Source: Polyangium sp. 15x6
GTDB taxonomy: Bacteria > Myxococcota_A > Polyangia > Polyangiales > Polyangiaceae
Length of the DNA: 41,356 nt
Reading direction: 5' to 3'
Assembly: GCF_029960785.1 (NCBI RefSeq)
Contig: NZ_JASBQE010000103.1
Coordinates: forward strand, 1-41,356
The notes below the pieces were generated by a model that saw only the letters and a list, made by a program, of their open reading frames with translations, was not told where the DNA came from and did no database searches. Each line of letters starts with the position of its first letter. Position 1 is the stretch's first letter. A program made the position numbers and the translations under genes. This document shows, piece after piece, positions 8,344-17,970 of the stretch.

Positions 8344-8460
8344 ATGGTCGTCCGCGATTACCAGTGGGTCACGAGCTCCCTTGCGGTCGGCAGCGCCGTT
8401 GCCAAGTAAGAGCAGGTCGCGGCGCTCGGCCATGGTGGATCCGGCATTGAAGCGCCGACA
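8344..8460 (+). pseudogene. Remnant of a dual-specificity/tyrosine phosphatase-like gene
   Basis: ATG at 8344 opens MVVRDYQWVTSSLAVGSAVA, followed by Lys and a TAA at 8407-8409. In the same frame, beyond the stop, reading continues E-Q-V-A-A-L-G. The combined pattern (x-W-V-T-x-x-L-A-V-G-x-A-V, then E-Q-V-A-A-L) looks like the first ~40 residues of small dual-specificity phosphatases. The rest of the domain, including the C-x5-R active site, is absent before the next gene starts at 8548. I read it as a truncated, stop-interrupted relic. The match is short, so chance resemblance is possible. Confidence 0.35.
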
Positions 8461-8547
8461 CCGTACGTCGAGCGAGGCCGACCGACGCATCGAGCCACGC
8501 AGCAGCCTGTGGAACACCCTCTGAAAATCGAGCTACCCTTCGGCACC

Positions 8548-9060
8548 ATGCTCGCCTGCGTCGACGTCGCCTACGCTCCCGACGACACCTTCGCCGTCGC
8601 CGCCGGCCTGCTCTTCCACCGCTGGGACGACGCGGCCGCCGCGCGCGAGCTCACCGCACGTATCGACGAGGTCGCGCCCTACGAGCCCGGCGCCTTCTAC
8701 CGGCGCGAGCTTCCCCCGCTCCTCGGCTTGTTGCGAGAGGTCGACCCGCTGCCCGAGGTTGTCGTCGTGGACGGCTACGTGTGGCTCTCGGCGGACGGGC
8801 GGCCGGGGCTCGGGGCGCGGCTCTTCGAGGCGCTCGGCAGGCGCGTCGTGGTCGTCGGCGTGGCGAAGACCGCGTTCCACGGCGACGCGCCGGCCGTCGC
8901 GGTGAAGCGGGGCAAGAGTGAAAAACCACTCCACGTCACGGCCGCGGGCGCGACGCCGGACGAGGCGGCGGCGTGGATCCGGTCGATGCACGGCCCGCAC
9001 CGGCTCCCCACCCTGCTCGCGCGCGTCGACAGGCTCTGCCGGGACGCCTTGAACCCATGA
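8548..9060 (+). CDS. Endonuclease V-like protein
   Basis: A 170-residue protein with the endonuclease V fold: LACVDVAY (first catalytic Asp), Y-E-P-G-A-F-Y-R-R-E-L (the P-G-x-x-x-x-R-E catalytic Glu), VVVVDGYVWL (second catalytic Asp), GVAKTAFHG (conserved Lys), and a family-like ending MHGPHRLPTLLARVDRLCR. Classical Nfi enzymes, which nick DNA or RNA next to inosine, have D-G-H-G-x-x-H-P-R where this protein has D-G-Y-V-W-L, so the His residues of that loop are lost. It therefore belongs to a divergent EndoV-like branch whose activity on deaminated bases is uncertain. ATG 8548 is preferred over GTG 8509 because homologous proteins begin at the first strand. Its stop overlaps the next start (ATGA). 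Confidence 0.7.
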   Translation: MLACVDVAYAPDDTFAVAAGLLFHRWDDAAAARELTARIDEVAPYEPGAFYRRELPPLLGLLREVDPLPEVVVVDGYVWLSADGRPGLGARLFEALGRRVVVVGVAKTAFHGDAPAVAVKRGKSEKPLHVTAAGATPDEAAAWIRSMHGPHRLPTLLARVDRLCRDALNP

Positions 9061-9779
9061 AAAAAGACGATCGCCGCATCCGTCTCGTGTTGCGCCTCCT
9101 CACGGCCGCCCTGATCGTCGCCCTCTTCTTTCTCGAAGGAAACATGCTCATCGGCCCCATCACGCGGGTTTTCCCCCGCGAATGCGCGGCCGTGACGCCA
9201 TCGCCGCCGCAAGTGGACACCACGCTTTTGCCCGCGCACGTGGTCGGCCAGGAAAACCTCTGCAATCGCGTGTCCAACGGCCATTGCGAGCGCGTCGTCG
9301 ACGACGACCGGGTGACCGGCATGTGCAAGAACGGCGGCATGATCGGGGACTGGACGGTGAAGGACGCGGCGACCGGGGCCCTGCGCTGGTCGGGGCAATA
9401 CGAGGGCGGCTGGGCGAACGGCGAATTTCGCGTCTGCAAGGACCCCGCGCATTGCGACAGCTTCCGCATCAAGGACCTGCACCTCGACGGCCCAGCGGTC
9501 ACATGGGAGCGCGACGGCGACCGATGGATCGAGCTCTCCGGCCGGTACGAGCGCGGCCGGGGCGTCGGGCGATGGGTGCGCCGCGTCGACGGCAAGGGAG
9601 CCGTCCGCTCGGCGCTGGTCTACGACGAGCAGGGCCTCGACGCGAAAGAGTTTTTCTATTGCACGAACGGCAACCTGAAAGAGCGTCGCGGACAACGCAC
9701 GATCCTCTTCGACGCCGCGGGAAATGTGGTCCGGGACGCGCGGCCAGACGGAGAAACGACCCTCTGTCCCCTGCCCTGA
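9057..9779 (+). CDS. Membrane-anchored hypothetical protein with MORN-like repeats
   Basis: A 240-residue protein starting at ATG 9057, overlapping the EndoV-like stop by four bases and so translationally coupled to it. It has a basic N-terminus (MKKDDRRIR), one membrane segment at about residues 10-30, and then an exported domain with Cys residues suited to disulphides (ECAAV, ENLCNRVSNGHC, MCKNGG, RVCKDPAHC). The middle shows toxin-inhibitor/MORN-like G-x-Y-x-x-G-x-x-x-G-x-F/W units (GQYEGGWANGEFRVC and SGRYERGRGVGRWVRRV). Such repeats usually mediate binding. Function is unknown. The first complete dispersed hairpin element begins 27 bases after the stop. Confidence 0.65.
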   Translation: MKKDDRRIRLVLRLLTAALIVALFFLEGNMLIGPITRVFPRECAAVTPSPPQVDTTLLPAHVVGQENLCNRVSNGHCERVVDDDRVTGMCKNGGMIGDWTVKDAATGALRWSGQYEGGWANGEFRVCKDPAHCDSFRIKDLHLDGPAVTWERDGDRWIELSGRYERGRGVGRWVRRVDGKGAVRSALVYDEQGLDAKEFFYCTNGNLKERRGQRTILFDAAGNVVRDARPDGETTLCPLP

Positions 9780-9805
9780 GCTGCGCGTTCCTCCAGGAGC
9801 GCCTC

Positions 9806-10103
9806 GCCGGGGCGCCGCCCCGGACCCCGCGGGGGCTATCCGCCCCTCGACCCGGACCAGGGCAAGCCCTGGACCTCAGGGGGAAGAACTGCGCGATGCG
9901 CAGTTCTTCCCACAGGCCGGTGGGACCGCCCCGCCCGTCGAGACGTCAGCGCTGCTGTCTTGGTTGGCGAGGTCGCTACCGGTCTCGACCGGGCCTGTGC
10001 GATGAACTGCGCATCGCGCAGTTCATCGTCCTGGGTCCAGCCCCTGGCTGGTCCGGGTGCAGGGGCGGACAGCCCCTGCTGGGGCCTGGGGCAACGCCCC
10101 AGC
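9806..10103. repeat. Dispersed hairpin-rich element, complete copy A
   Basis: A ~300-bp near-symmetrical element made of serial hairpins. Left arm: GCCGGGGC...GCCCCGG, a GCGGGGGCTATCCGCCCC block, CCAGGGC-AA-GCCCTGG, then a 12-bp-stem hairpin GAAGAACTGCGC-GAT-GCGCAGTTCTTC at 9883-9909. A ~90-base centre begins AGGCCGGTGG and ends ACCGGGCCT. The right arm mirrors the left: GATGAACTGCGC-ATC-GCGCAGTTCATC at 10001-10027, a CCAGCCCCTGGCTGG hairpin, GGGGCGGACAGCCCC, and CTGGGGC-AAC-GCCCCAG. No plausible protein is encoded. The two inner hairpins start exactly 118 bases apart, as in copies B and C. Confidence 0.85.
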
Positions 10104-10156
10104 GCAGCGGCGTCAACATGAGACCACGACTCAGCCGTTCTGATACAAGGGGCACG

Positions 10157-11071
10157 ATGCGCCCGCGCGCCGCTCACCACGCTCCGCTCCGCTGCCTCGA
10201 CCTCGTGGTTTCCCTTGCGCTCCTCTCCGCCTGCGCCGGCCCCGAGGCTGGCAAACCCCCGGAGCCCGCGTCCTCGTCCGGCGGCGCTACGCCGACCGGG
10301 CCCTTGCGCCACGCGTACGGCCCCGAGCCCTCTCAATTCGGGGAGCTGCGCGTCCCGCAAGGCGAAGGCCCGCACCCCGTGATGGTGATCCTCCACGGCG
10401 GCTGCTGGGCCGATGGGTATCGCGAGGACCTCATGGACGGCATCAGCGAATCCCTCACCAAGGCAGGGGTCGCCACCTGGAACGTCGAATACCGCCGCCT
10501 CGGCAGCGGTGGGTATCCGAGCACGCTCACCGACGTCGGCCTCGCCGTGGACACCCTTCGCGAGCTCGCCCCGACGCACCACCTCGACACGACGAAGGTC
10601 TTCACGGTCGGCCATTCCGCCGGCGCGCAGCTCGCCGTCTGGGTCGCGGCCCGCGCACGGCTCGCCGCCGGAAATCCCCTCCGCGGCTCGAATCCCCTCC
10701 CCGTCGCCGGCGCCGTCTCCCTCGCTGGCGTCCTCGATCTCGCCGAATCCATTGACCTCGGCGTCTGCGGCGGCGCGGCGGCGAAGCTCCTCGGGGGCAG
10801 CCCGACCGAGGTCCCTGCGCGGTACGCCGAGGCGTCTCCGCGTGCTCTCTTGCCGATCGGCGTACGACAGATCCTCGTCCACGGGACCGACGACGCCATC
10901 GTCCCCCTCGTGATGAGCTCCCATTACCTCGACGCCGCGAAGGCGGCCGGCGAGAAGGACATCACGCTGAAGGTGCTCGAGGGCGCCGATCATTTCGACA
11001 TGATCGAGCCTTCGTCGCCGAAATGGGCAGAGGTCTCGCAGGCGATCGTCGGGATCGGGGCGCTCCCCTGA
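10157..11071 (+). CDS. Alpha/beta-hydrolase (esterase/lipase) lipoprotein
   Basis: A 304-residue predicted lipoprotein with an alpha/beta-hydrolase domain. The signal ends in LLSAC (acylated Cys about residue 26), followed by a Pro/Ser/Gly tether. The oxyanion motif HGGCW sits at about 80-84, the nucleophile elbow GHSAG has Ser154, the acid lies in HGTDD (about 245), and the His in GADHFD is about 279. The H-G-G motif places it near BD-FAE/hormone-sensitive-lipase type esterases acting on small esters at the cell envelope. ATG 10157 has AAGGGG about 5 bases upstream. It follows repeat copy A by 53 bases and precedes the antiporter gene by 55. Confidence 0.8.
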   Translation: MRPRAAHHAPLRCLDLVVSLALLSACAGPEAGKPPEPASSSGGATPTGPLRHAYGPEPSQFGELRVPQGEGPHPVMVILHGGCWADGYREDLMDGISESLTKAGVATWNVEYRRLGSGGYPSTLTDVGLAVDTLRELAPTHHLDTTKVFTVGHSAGAQLAVWVAARARLAAGNPLRGSNPLPVAGAVSLAGVLDLAESIDLGVCGGAAAKLLGGSPTEVPARYAEASPRALLPIGVRQILVHGTDDAIVPLVMSSHYLDAAKAAGEKDITLKVLEGADHFDMIEPSSPKWAEVSQAIVGIGALP

Positions 11072-11126
11072 TGGTCGCCGCAGGGTTTTTCCGTCACGCT
11101 CGTCTCTTCTCCTCGATCTCCGCGCA

Positions 11127-12890
11127 ATGCTGACACAATCCGCCATCTTCCTCGTCGCGGCCGTCGTGGCCGTCTCCGTCTTCCGGCGCATCGGCCTCGG
11201 CACCGTGCTCGGTTACCTCGCCGCCGGCGCGCTGATCGGCCCGTCGGGCCTCCGGCTCATCCAGGACGTCGACCAGATCCTCCACACCGCCGAGCTCGGG
11301 GTCGTCTTCCTCCTGTTCCTCATCGGACTCGAGCTCCAGCCGAGCCGCCTCTGGAGCATGCGGGGCACCGTCTTCGGCCTCGGCGGCGCCCAGGTCGCGC
11401 TCACGACCGCGGCGATCACGCTCCTCGGCCTCGCCCTCGGCGCGCCCTTCCCCGCGGCCGTCGTCGCCGGCGTGGGCGTCTCCATGTCCTCGACGGCCAT
11501 CGCCACCCAGATCCTCGGCGAGAAAAACGAGCTCGGCACGCCGCACGGCCGCACCGGGTTCGGCATCCTGCTCTTCCAGGACGTCGCGGCCATCCCCGTC
11601 CTCGCGCTCGTCCCTCTGCTCGGCGCGGCGCCCTCGGCCTCGACGGGCAGTCCGCTCACGCACGGCCTCGTCATCGTGGCCGTCATCGCGGGGCTCGTCA
11701 TCTCCGGCCGCTACCTCCTGCGCCCGGCCTTCCGCTTCATCGCCGAGGCCCAGAGCCACGAGCTCTCCACTGCCACCGCGCTCCTCGTCGTCCTCGGCAC
11801 CGCGCTCATCATGGCGAGCGTCGGCCTCTCGATGGCGCTCGGCGCGTTCATCGCCGGCGTGCTCCTCGCCGACTCGGAGTACCGGCACGAGCTCGAAGCC
11901 GACATCGAGCCGTTCAAGGGCCTGCTCCTCGGCCTGTTCTTCATGGCCGTCGGCATGTCCGCGAACCTGCGCCTGATCAAAGACCGCCCGCTCCTCGTGA
12001 TCGGCCTCGTCATTGCGCTCGTCCTGGTGAAGATGGTCGTCCTTTCCACGCTCGGCGTCGCGGCGAAGCTCAGCCGGCGATCGGCGACGAGCCTCGGCGT
12101 GGCCATCTCGCAGGGCGGCGAGTTCGCGTTCGTCATCTTCGGCGTGGCCCGCGGCGCCAAGGTCATGCAGCCCGAGACCGTGGAGCTGCTCATCGTGGTC
12201 GTCACCCTCTCCATGGCCATGACGCCGCTCCTCTTCCTCGCCCGCGACGGCATCACGAAGCGCCTCGCCGCCGCGGATCGCCGCTCCTTCGACAAGATTT
12301 ACGACGAGGGCAGCAGCGTCATCATCGCGGGGTTCGGCCGCTTCGGGCAGATCGTCGGCCGTATCCTGCGCCTCAAGCACATCCCGTTCACCGCGCTCGA
12401 CGCGAGCCCCACGCACGTCGATTTCGTCCGCCGGTACGGAAACGAAATCTATTACGGCGACGCCTCCCGCGTGGATCTCCTCCGCGCGGCGGGCGCGGAG
12501 CGGGCGCGGCTCATCGTGCTCGCGATCGACGACATGGACGCCTCGATGCGCACGCTCCACGTCGTGCAGTCGCATTTCCCGCACCTGAGGATCGTCGCGC
12601 GCGCCCGCAATCGGCAGCACGCGTACGCGCTGCTCGGCGCGGGCGTCACGAACATCATCCGGGAGACCTTCGCCGGGAGCCTCGAGGCGGCCATGATCAC
12701 GCTCGAGGAGCTCGGCCTGCCCTCGGACGACGCGCGCGAGACCGTGCGCATGTTCGCCGAATACGACGAGGCGCAGATCCGCAAGGTGTACGTCCACCGC
12801 CACGACGAGAAGGCGCTCGTCGAGTCGGCGAAGCAGTATGGCGCGGAGCTCGAACGAATCTTCGAAGAGGACGCAGCGCACCGGAACTAG
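11127..12890 (+). CDS. KefB/KefC-type monovalent cation:proton antiporter with TrkA-N domain
   Basis: A 587-residue CPA2-family transporter. The first ~380 residues form a dozen membrane helices with the family signatures LGYLAAGALIGPSGL, LFLIGLEL and FGILLFQDVAAIP (the Q-D pair at 151-152, part of the transport core). After a cytoplasmic linker, a TrkA-N/RCK domain begins near residue 395 with the Rossmann motif GFGRFGQIVGRIL and an acidic strand end (TALDAS), which should bind NAD(H). Such proteins exchange K+ or Na+ for protons; in E. coli Kef they are gated by glutathione adducts. The remaining C-terminal helix-rich region ends the protein. Specificity for K+ or Na+ cannot be decided here. 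Confidence 0.9.
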   Translation: MLTQSAIFLVAAVVAVSVFRRIGLGTVLGYLAAGALIGPSGLRLIQDVDQILHTAELGVVFLLFLIGLELQPSRLWSMRGTVFGLGGAQVALTTAAITLLGLALGAPFPAAVVAGVGVSMSSTAIATQILGEKNELGTPHGRTGFGILLFQDVAAIPVLALVPLLGAAPSASTGSPLTHGLVIVAVIAGLVISGRYLLRPAFRFIAEAQSHELSTATALLVVLGTALIMASVGLSMALGAFIAGVLLADSEYRHELEADIEPFKGLLLGLFFMAVGMSANLRLIKDRPLLVIGLVIALVLVKMVVLSTLGVAAKLSRRSATSLGVAISQGGEFAFVIFGVARGAKVMQPETVELLIVVVTLSMAMTPLLFLARDGITKRLAAADRRSFDKIYDEGSSVIIAGFGRFGQIVGRILRLKHIPFTALDASPTHVDFVRRYGNEIYYGDASRVDLLRAAGAERARLIVLAIDDMDASMRTLHVVQSHFPHLRIVARARNRQHAYALLGAGVTNIIRETFAGSLEAAMITLEELGLPSDDARETVRMFAEYDEAQIRKVYVHRHDEKALVESAKQYGAELERIFEEDAAHRN

Positions 12891-12952
12891 ACGTCGGGTA
12901 AATCCAGGTTTGTCTGCCCCACGCGCACCACCACCGAGCCGACTGCCGGTCG

Positions 12953-14878
12953 TCAATCCGCTGCGGAGCAACGCTCCGCCCACGCGTCGTCCGCGAACGT
13001 GCCGAGGTGCTCGATGAAGAGGACCACCTCCGCAGCCTCGCTCGGCCCGAAGCGCAGCACGTAAATCTCGTCCTCCGCGAGATCCACGACGACTGCCGCC
13101 TCCAACGCTTCGCATGCAGCCTCCGGCTCGATCTGCGTGACGGTCAACGGGAGAGCTGCCTCGCCACGCGTGACGCTCACCGCGACCTTGGGGGACATCA
13201 AGAGCGCGTGCTCGCCGTCACGCGCCGGGCGATACGAAACCACGCCGCCATGGCGATCGCCTTCCGGCTGGAGCACCACGCGAAAAGCCGTGTGAATCTC
13301 GTCGACGTCAGGCAGCGCCGCGTCGGCGACCTCCCCCGCCACCACCTCCTGCAGGTCGCCGAACATGACGTGGTTGCACGCGTGCTCGAGGATCGGATCC
13401 CCCAGCCGGGGGACACAGGCATCTTCAGCGCGCCTGCCGTCCACGACCTCCACCCGGCTGCCGCACCCGCCGAGCAGGAGGGCGGCCGAGAGCAGTGCAG
13501 CCGGGCGCCGGCCCCGGGAGCGAGCGACATGCCGCCGGATGCGGAGCAGGAGCGCCGCGATCCCGACGAGCAGCCAGGTCGGCGCGTCTGCGGAGGACAT
13601 CTCCCCCACGCGACAACCACACCCCGCGTCCACCCGAGTGGCCTGCGCGGCGTCCACGCACTGCGCCTCCGCGACATCGCAGATCTGATCGCCCGGGCAA
13701 TGGTCGTCGTTCGTGCAGCCGCCGCCCTCGGGCTGGCACACGCCGGGGTTGGCTGGATCCGGCGAGGAGCAGACCAGCCCGACCGGGCAGCCATTCCGGC
13801 CTGGCTGGTCGACGCAGCCGTTCACGCACCGGCGCTGCCCAGGATCGCAGATGCGGCCGCTCGCCGCGTCGCCGCAGTCCTCGTCGCGCGCGCAGCCGCA
13901 GAGGTGGGCGCCCTGCGCCGAGATGCAGCGCGGCGTGTCCGCGAACTCGCTGCAGAGCCCGGCCTCGTCCCCGTCCGGAACGCCATCACAATCCTCGTCG
14001 AGGCCGTCGCACGTCTCCGTGGAGGGAGACCCCGCCGAGGCCGAGCAGAGGGCGGGCGCGCCGCTCGGCCCGCAGGCGAGCTTCCCGCTCGTCTTGCAGA
14101 GGCCCACGCCGGTCGAGCACGGCAAACCGACGTCATCGGGTACGCCATTGCAATTGCTGTCGACCCCGTCGCAGAGCTCGAGCGCGCCGGGGTGGACCGC
14201 GGGATCCATGTCGTCGCAATCGCCGTCGTTGCTCACGTATCCGGGCGGGGGGACGCACATGGTGACGACCGTATCGCTCGGATCCCCATGACCGTCGCCG
14301 TCGAGGTCGCGCCCGTTGAAGGTGACGAAGTCCTGCACGTTTTCGATGACGAGTGGCCCCCGGTCCACCGGCGCCGGCCCGAGCACGAGCCGATAACGCA
14401 CGTCCTCGAAATGGTACACCTGCGCTCGCTGGAGCGGACCGCAGGGTTCGATGTCCTGCGCGAGAAGCGGCGTGAGCTCGTTGCCTTGGGGATCGAGGAC
14501 GCGGATGGGGACGGACGGCTCCGAGAAGATGGCCCAGGCGCCGGCGCGGTCTTTCGAGGCCACGCGGTACGTGATCGTGTTCTCGCCGAGCGGCGCTGGC
14601 AAGATCACCTCGAAGAGCGTGTGCACGGGGTCGACGTCCGGCGTCTCGGCCGTCGCGGTGGTCCCGGCCGTGGCCTGCACGGTCGCGTAGGGGCCGAACT
14701 CGGCATGGAAGCACGAGTGGCCCACCAGGGCAGGGCCGAGCTCCTGGCAATCGGGAGGCAGCTCCGCGCGGGAGACCTGGGGCGCGAGGAGCGCGCACGA
14801 AAGGAGGGTTGCGCCGAGAGCATGGCGCGCACGCCGGCGTGGCGCCTTCGCAGAGAGACATTGGGCAGGAGCGTTCAT
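12953..14878 (-). CDS. Secreted MopE-like/MYXO-CTERM protein fused in frame to an H-x-C-x-H lipoprotein
   Basis: A 641-residue frame with an unusual double architecture. A signal peptide (1-38) is followed by an unnamed domain with HSCFH at 54-58 (to ~184). A MopE-type putative metal-binding segment follows (~191-310: DLDGDGHGDP, NDGDCDDMDPAVHPGALELC, DSNCNGVPDD), then a Cys-rich tract and a MYXO-CTERM signal: GCGC at 419-422, hydrophobic helix 434-446, Arg cluster 447-458. MYXO-CTERM should be the very end of a protein, but the frame runs on through a second lipoprotein-like signal (ALLSAALLLGGC, Cys472) and another copy of the first domain (HACNH at 499-503). Either a stop codon was lost between two genes, a frameshift exists, or a second start (M427, near 13600) makes the lipoprotein. 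It is the last gene of the 17970-12953 cluster, 42 bases after its neighbour. Confidence 0.75.
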   Translation of the reverse strand: MNAPAQCLSAKAPRRRARHALGATLLSCALLAPQVSRAELPPDCQELGPALVGHSCFHAEFGPYATVQATAGTTATAETPDVDPVHTLFEVILPAPLGENTITYRVASKDRAGAWAIFSEPSVPIRVLDPQGNELTPLLAQDIEPCGPLQRAQVYHFEDVRYRLVLGPAPVDRGPLVIENVQDFVTFNGRDLDGDGHGDPSDTVVTMCVPPPGYVSNDGDCDDMDPAVHPGALELCDGVDSNCNGVPDDVGLPCSTGVGLCKTSGKLACGPSGAPALCSASAGSPSTETCDGLDEDCDGVPDGDEAGLCSEFADTPRCISAQGAHLCGCARDEDCGDAASGRICDPGQRRCVNGCVDQPGRNGCPVGLVCSSPDPANPGVCQPEGGGCTNDDHCPGDQICDVAEAQCVDAAQATRVDAGCGCRVGEMSSADAPTWLLVGIAALLLRIRRHVARSRGRRPAALLSAALLLGGCGSRVEVVDGRRAEDACVPRLGDPILEHACNHVMFGDLQEVVAGEVADAALPDVDEIHTAFRVVLQPEGDRHGGVVSYRPARDGEHALLMSPKVAVSVTRGEAALPLTVTQIEPEAACEALEAAVVVDLAEDEIYVLRFGPSEAAEVVLFIEHLGTFADDAWAERCSAAD

Positions 14879-14920
14879 GGAAGTTGCCTCATCGATGAGG
14901 AGAGCGGGGCCCGCGTGGCC

Positions 14921-15892
14921 TCACGGCACGACCAGGTCCCGCTCGAAAATCAGCTCGAAGGTCGAGGTATCCGAGGTCTCGAAGCGCAGCAGGTATTCGC
15001 GCCCTTCGGTCAGCACGGCCGTGCGCGCGTGCCGGATGAGCTCGCATACCGGGGGGGTCTCCAGGGACGCGACGGCAATGCTCTCGCCCGACGTGGCGTC
15101 CGTGACCTGGGCGGACACGTCGGCGCTCAGGAAGAGCGTGTACGTGAACATGTCGGTGGAGCCCGCGAGCGGGATGTTCTGGGAGACGTGGCCCGCGTGG
15201 ACGGCGCCCATGTCCACCGCGGGCAACTGGAGCGTATAGCGCTTGTGTGTCGTCCCGACGGCCGGCGCGTTGTCGGGGGTCGGGGTGGCGACCACGTAGG
15301 CGAACGGATCCTCGAACGTGTGCCCACACGCGTGCTCGAGCAGGCCGTCTTGCGCGGCCGTGGTGAATCCGAGCTGCCCGTTCGCGAGGCCCGGCTGCGC
15401 GTCGTCGAGGGGCACGCCCGCGGTGCTCGAGAGCGCGCGCAGGTCGATCGTGTACGACGACTCGTATTCGAGGGGAAGCGACCCGCCGTCCATCGGATCG
15501 GGCGGCCCTATCTCCAGCAAGAGCGTGCGCGCGTCGGCGGACCATTGCGCGGGTATCGAGCGGACCGCTCCTGCCGGACCGGCGAGGGGCACGGCCCCGG
15601 CGCTCGTATCCATCGCCTCGTTGAACGTCACTTGCACGCGCTTGCGCCGCAGCGTCGCCGCACCCTCGCGGTAGAGCTCGAAGGGATAGACGTTCGTCGC
15701 TCCCTGGGGCGGCACCGAGGCCACCACCGTGGGATCGTCCCCCGGGGAGGCATCGGGCGCTTCGCCGCCGCCGTCCTGGCCGCCCGAGCCGGGCCGCGAC
15801 GAAGGGGGCCCGCAGCCGAGGGCCATGCAGGGCGCAGAGATCGCGAGCAGCCATCGCATCCACGCCATCCGTTTCGCTCTCCCGCGGATCAT
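14921..15892 (-). CDS. Lipoprotein with bacterial Ig-like region and H-x-C-x-H domain
   Basis: A 323-residue lipoprotein. ATG 15892 has GGAGG 6 bases upstream. The signal ends in MALGC (Cys27), followed by a Gly/Asp/Ser tether. Residues ~54-178 read like a bacterial Ig-like domain of the SbsA/Ig_5 kind (VVASVPPQGATNV, VQVTFNEAMD, SYTIDLRALSSTAG, GQLGFTT). From ~184 the unnamed domain shared by this cluster begins: LEHACGH at 185-191, THKRYTLQLP at 215-224, a Cys in PPVCELI, and the closing REYLLRFETSDTSTFELIFE. Function is unknown; a surface-exposed binding protein is the best guess. It lies 12 bases downstream of the RCC1 gene stop, so they form one transcription unit. Confidence 0.8.
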   Translation of the reverse strand: MIRGRAKRMAWMRWLLAISAPCMALGCGPPSSRPGSGGQDGGGEAPDASPGDDPTVVASVPPQGATNVYPFELYREGAATLRRKRVQVTFNEAMDTSAGAVPLAGPAGAVRSIPAQWSADARTLLLEIGPPDPMDGGSLPLEYESSYTIDLRALSSTAGVPLDDAQPGLANGQLGFTTAAQDGLLEHACGHTFEDPFAYVVATPTPDNAPAVGTTHKRYTLQLPAVDMGAVHAGHVSQNIPLAGSTDMFTYTLFLSADVSAQVTDATSGESIAVASLETPPVCELIRHARTAVLTEGREYLLRFETSDTSTFELIFERDLVVP

Positions 15893-15904
15893 CGGCGCCT
15901 CCTG

Positions 15905-17326
<1,422 letters not shown>

Positions 17327-17361
17327 ATCGCTTCCTCCGGAGGATCGTGTGGCGGAGAGGG

Positions 17362-17398
17362 GAAGCCCGCCGCGCGCACGGGGCGCGCGGCGGGCTTC
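17362..17398 (-). terminator. Strong GC-rich hairpin after the first gene of the cluster
   Basis: A perfect 16-bp stem (left arm 17362-17377, right arm 17383-17398, 5-base loop) lies 6 bases beyond the stop of the 17404-17970 gene and 36 bases before the RCC1 start. No U-tract follows on the minus strand. It may be a partial terminator or an mRNA-stabilising stem that keeps the first gene more abundant than the other three. Confidence 0.55.
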
Positions 17399-17403
17399 GC
17401 GGT

Positions 17404-17970
17404 TCATTGCTCGCTGAGATCCTCGAAGAGGCCGAGCATGGTGCTCGCCGAGCTCTCGAACTCGACGGTGTACGTCACCCCGTTCGTGAAGTTGTAGGTG
17501 ACGACCTTCGAGAGCGCCACGTTCTCCGTCTCGTAGTCCGGCAGGTCCTCGTCCTCCGACGCGGGGCAATTGGTGCTGTTCAGCGTCGTCGACCAGGCGG
17601 CCGTGACGGTCGTGGTGCCCTGCTTGACGACGATGGTCGTGGAGGGATCCACGTAGATCCCGTGCTCCTCGGTCGCGCCGGCCGTGAAGCTGACCTTACC
17701 CTTGTAATTCGAGCCCGAGGCCGGCAGCGTGATGTTGTACGCCACGTGCTCGGAGACCGACGGCGGCGTGCCGCTGCTGACGGCGGTCACATTGGTGTAG
17801 GCGCCGCCGGACGGATTCTGCGCATGCTCGCAGGCGTGCTCGATATCGTTCGCGTCGGCGATGCGGAGCACGGCCTCGGCCGCTGCGCCCTCGTCCTCCG
17901 CGGGTGAGAGGGTGCAGCCGGTCAGCGCAAAAGACACGACGGCGCCTGCCCAAAGATAGCTGTTCTTCAT
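17404..17970 (-). CDS. Lipoprotein consisting of one H-x-C-x-H domain
   Basis: A 188-residue lipoprotein. ATG 17970 is chosen for AAGGAG 6 bases upstream and the immediate lipoprotein signal MKNSYLWAGAVVSFALTGC (Cys19). After a short acidic tether comes the simplest version of the cluster's unnamed domain: IEHACEH at 43-49, a distant His (SEHVAYNITLP), a Gly-rich turn (YKGKVSFTAGA), one Cys (NSTNCPASE), then VTYTVEFESSASTMLGLFEDL. The composition is Thr/Ser/Val-rich and beta-strand-like. Function is unknown; the conserved His and Cys suggest metal binding. It is the first gene of the cluster, with a promoter candidate at 18103-18131. Confidence 0.75.
   Translation of the reverse strand: MKNSYLWAGAVVSFALTGCTLSPAEDEGAAAEAVLRIADANDIEHACEHAQNPSGGAYTNVTAVSSGTPPSVSEHVAYNITLPASGSNYKGKVSFTAGATEEHGIYVDPSTTIVVKQGTTTVTAAWSTTLNSTNCPASEDEDLPDYETENVALSKVVTYNFTNGVTYTVEFESSASTMLGLFEDLSEQ

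Noticed and set aside
8264-8524. Small plus-strand gene between the P450 and EndoV-like genes
   Set aside because: The translation is Ser/Arg-rich without motif or ribosome-binding site, and another frame there shows a phosphatase-like remnant instead.
9806-10103. tRNA or other known RNA gene in the hairpin-rich repeats
   Set aside because: No cloverleaf, T-loop or CCA-end pattern. The hairpins are serial and mirrored, and the same structure recurs three times.
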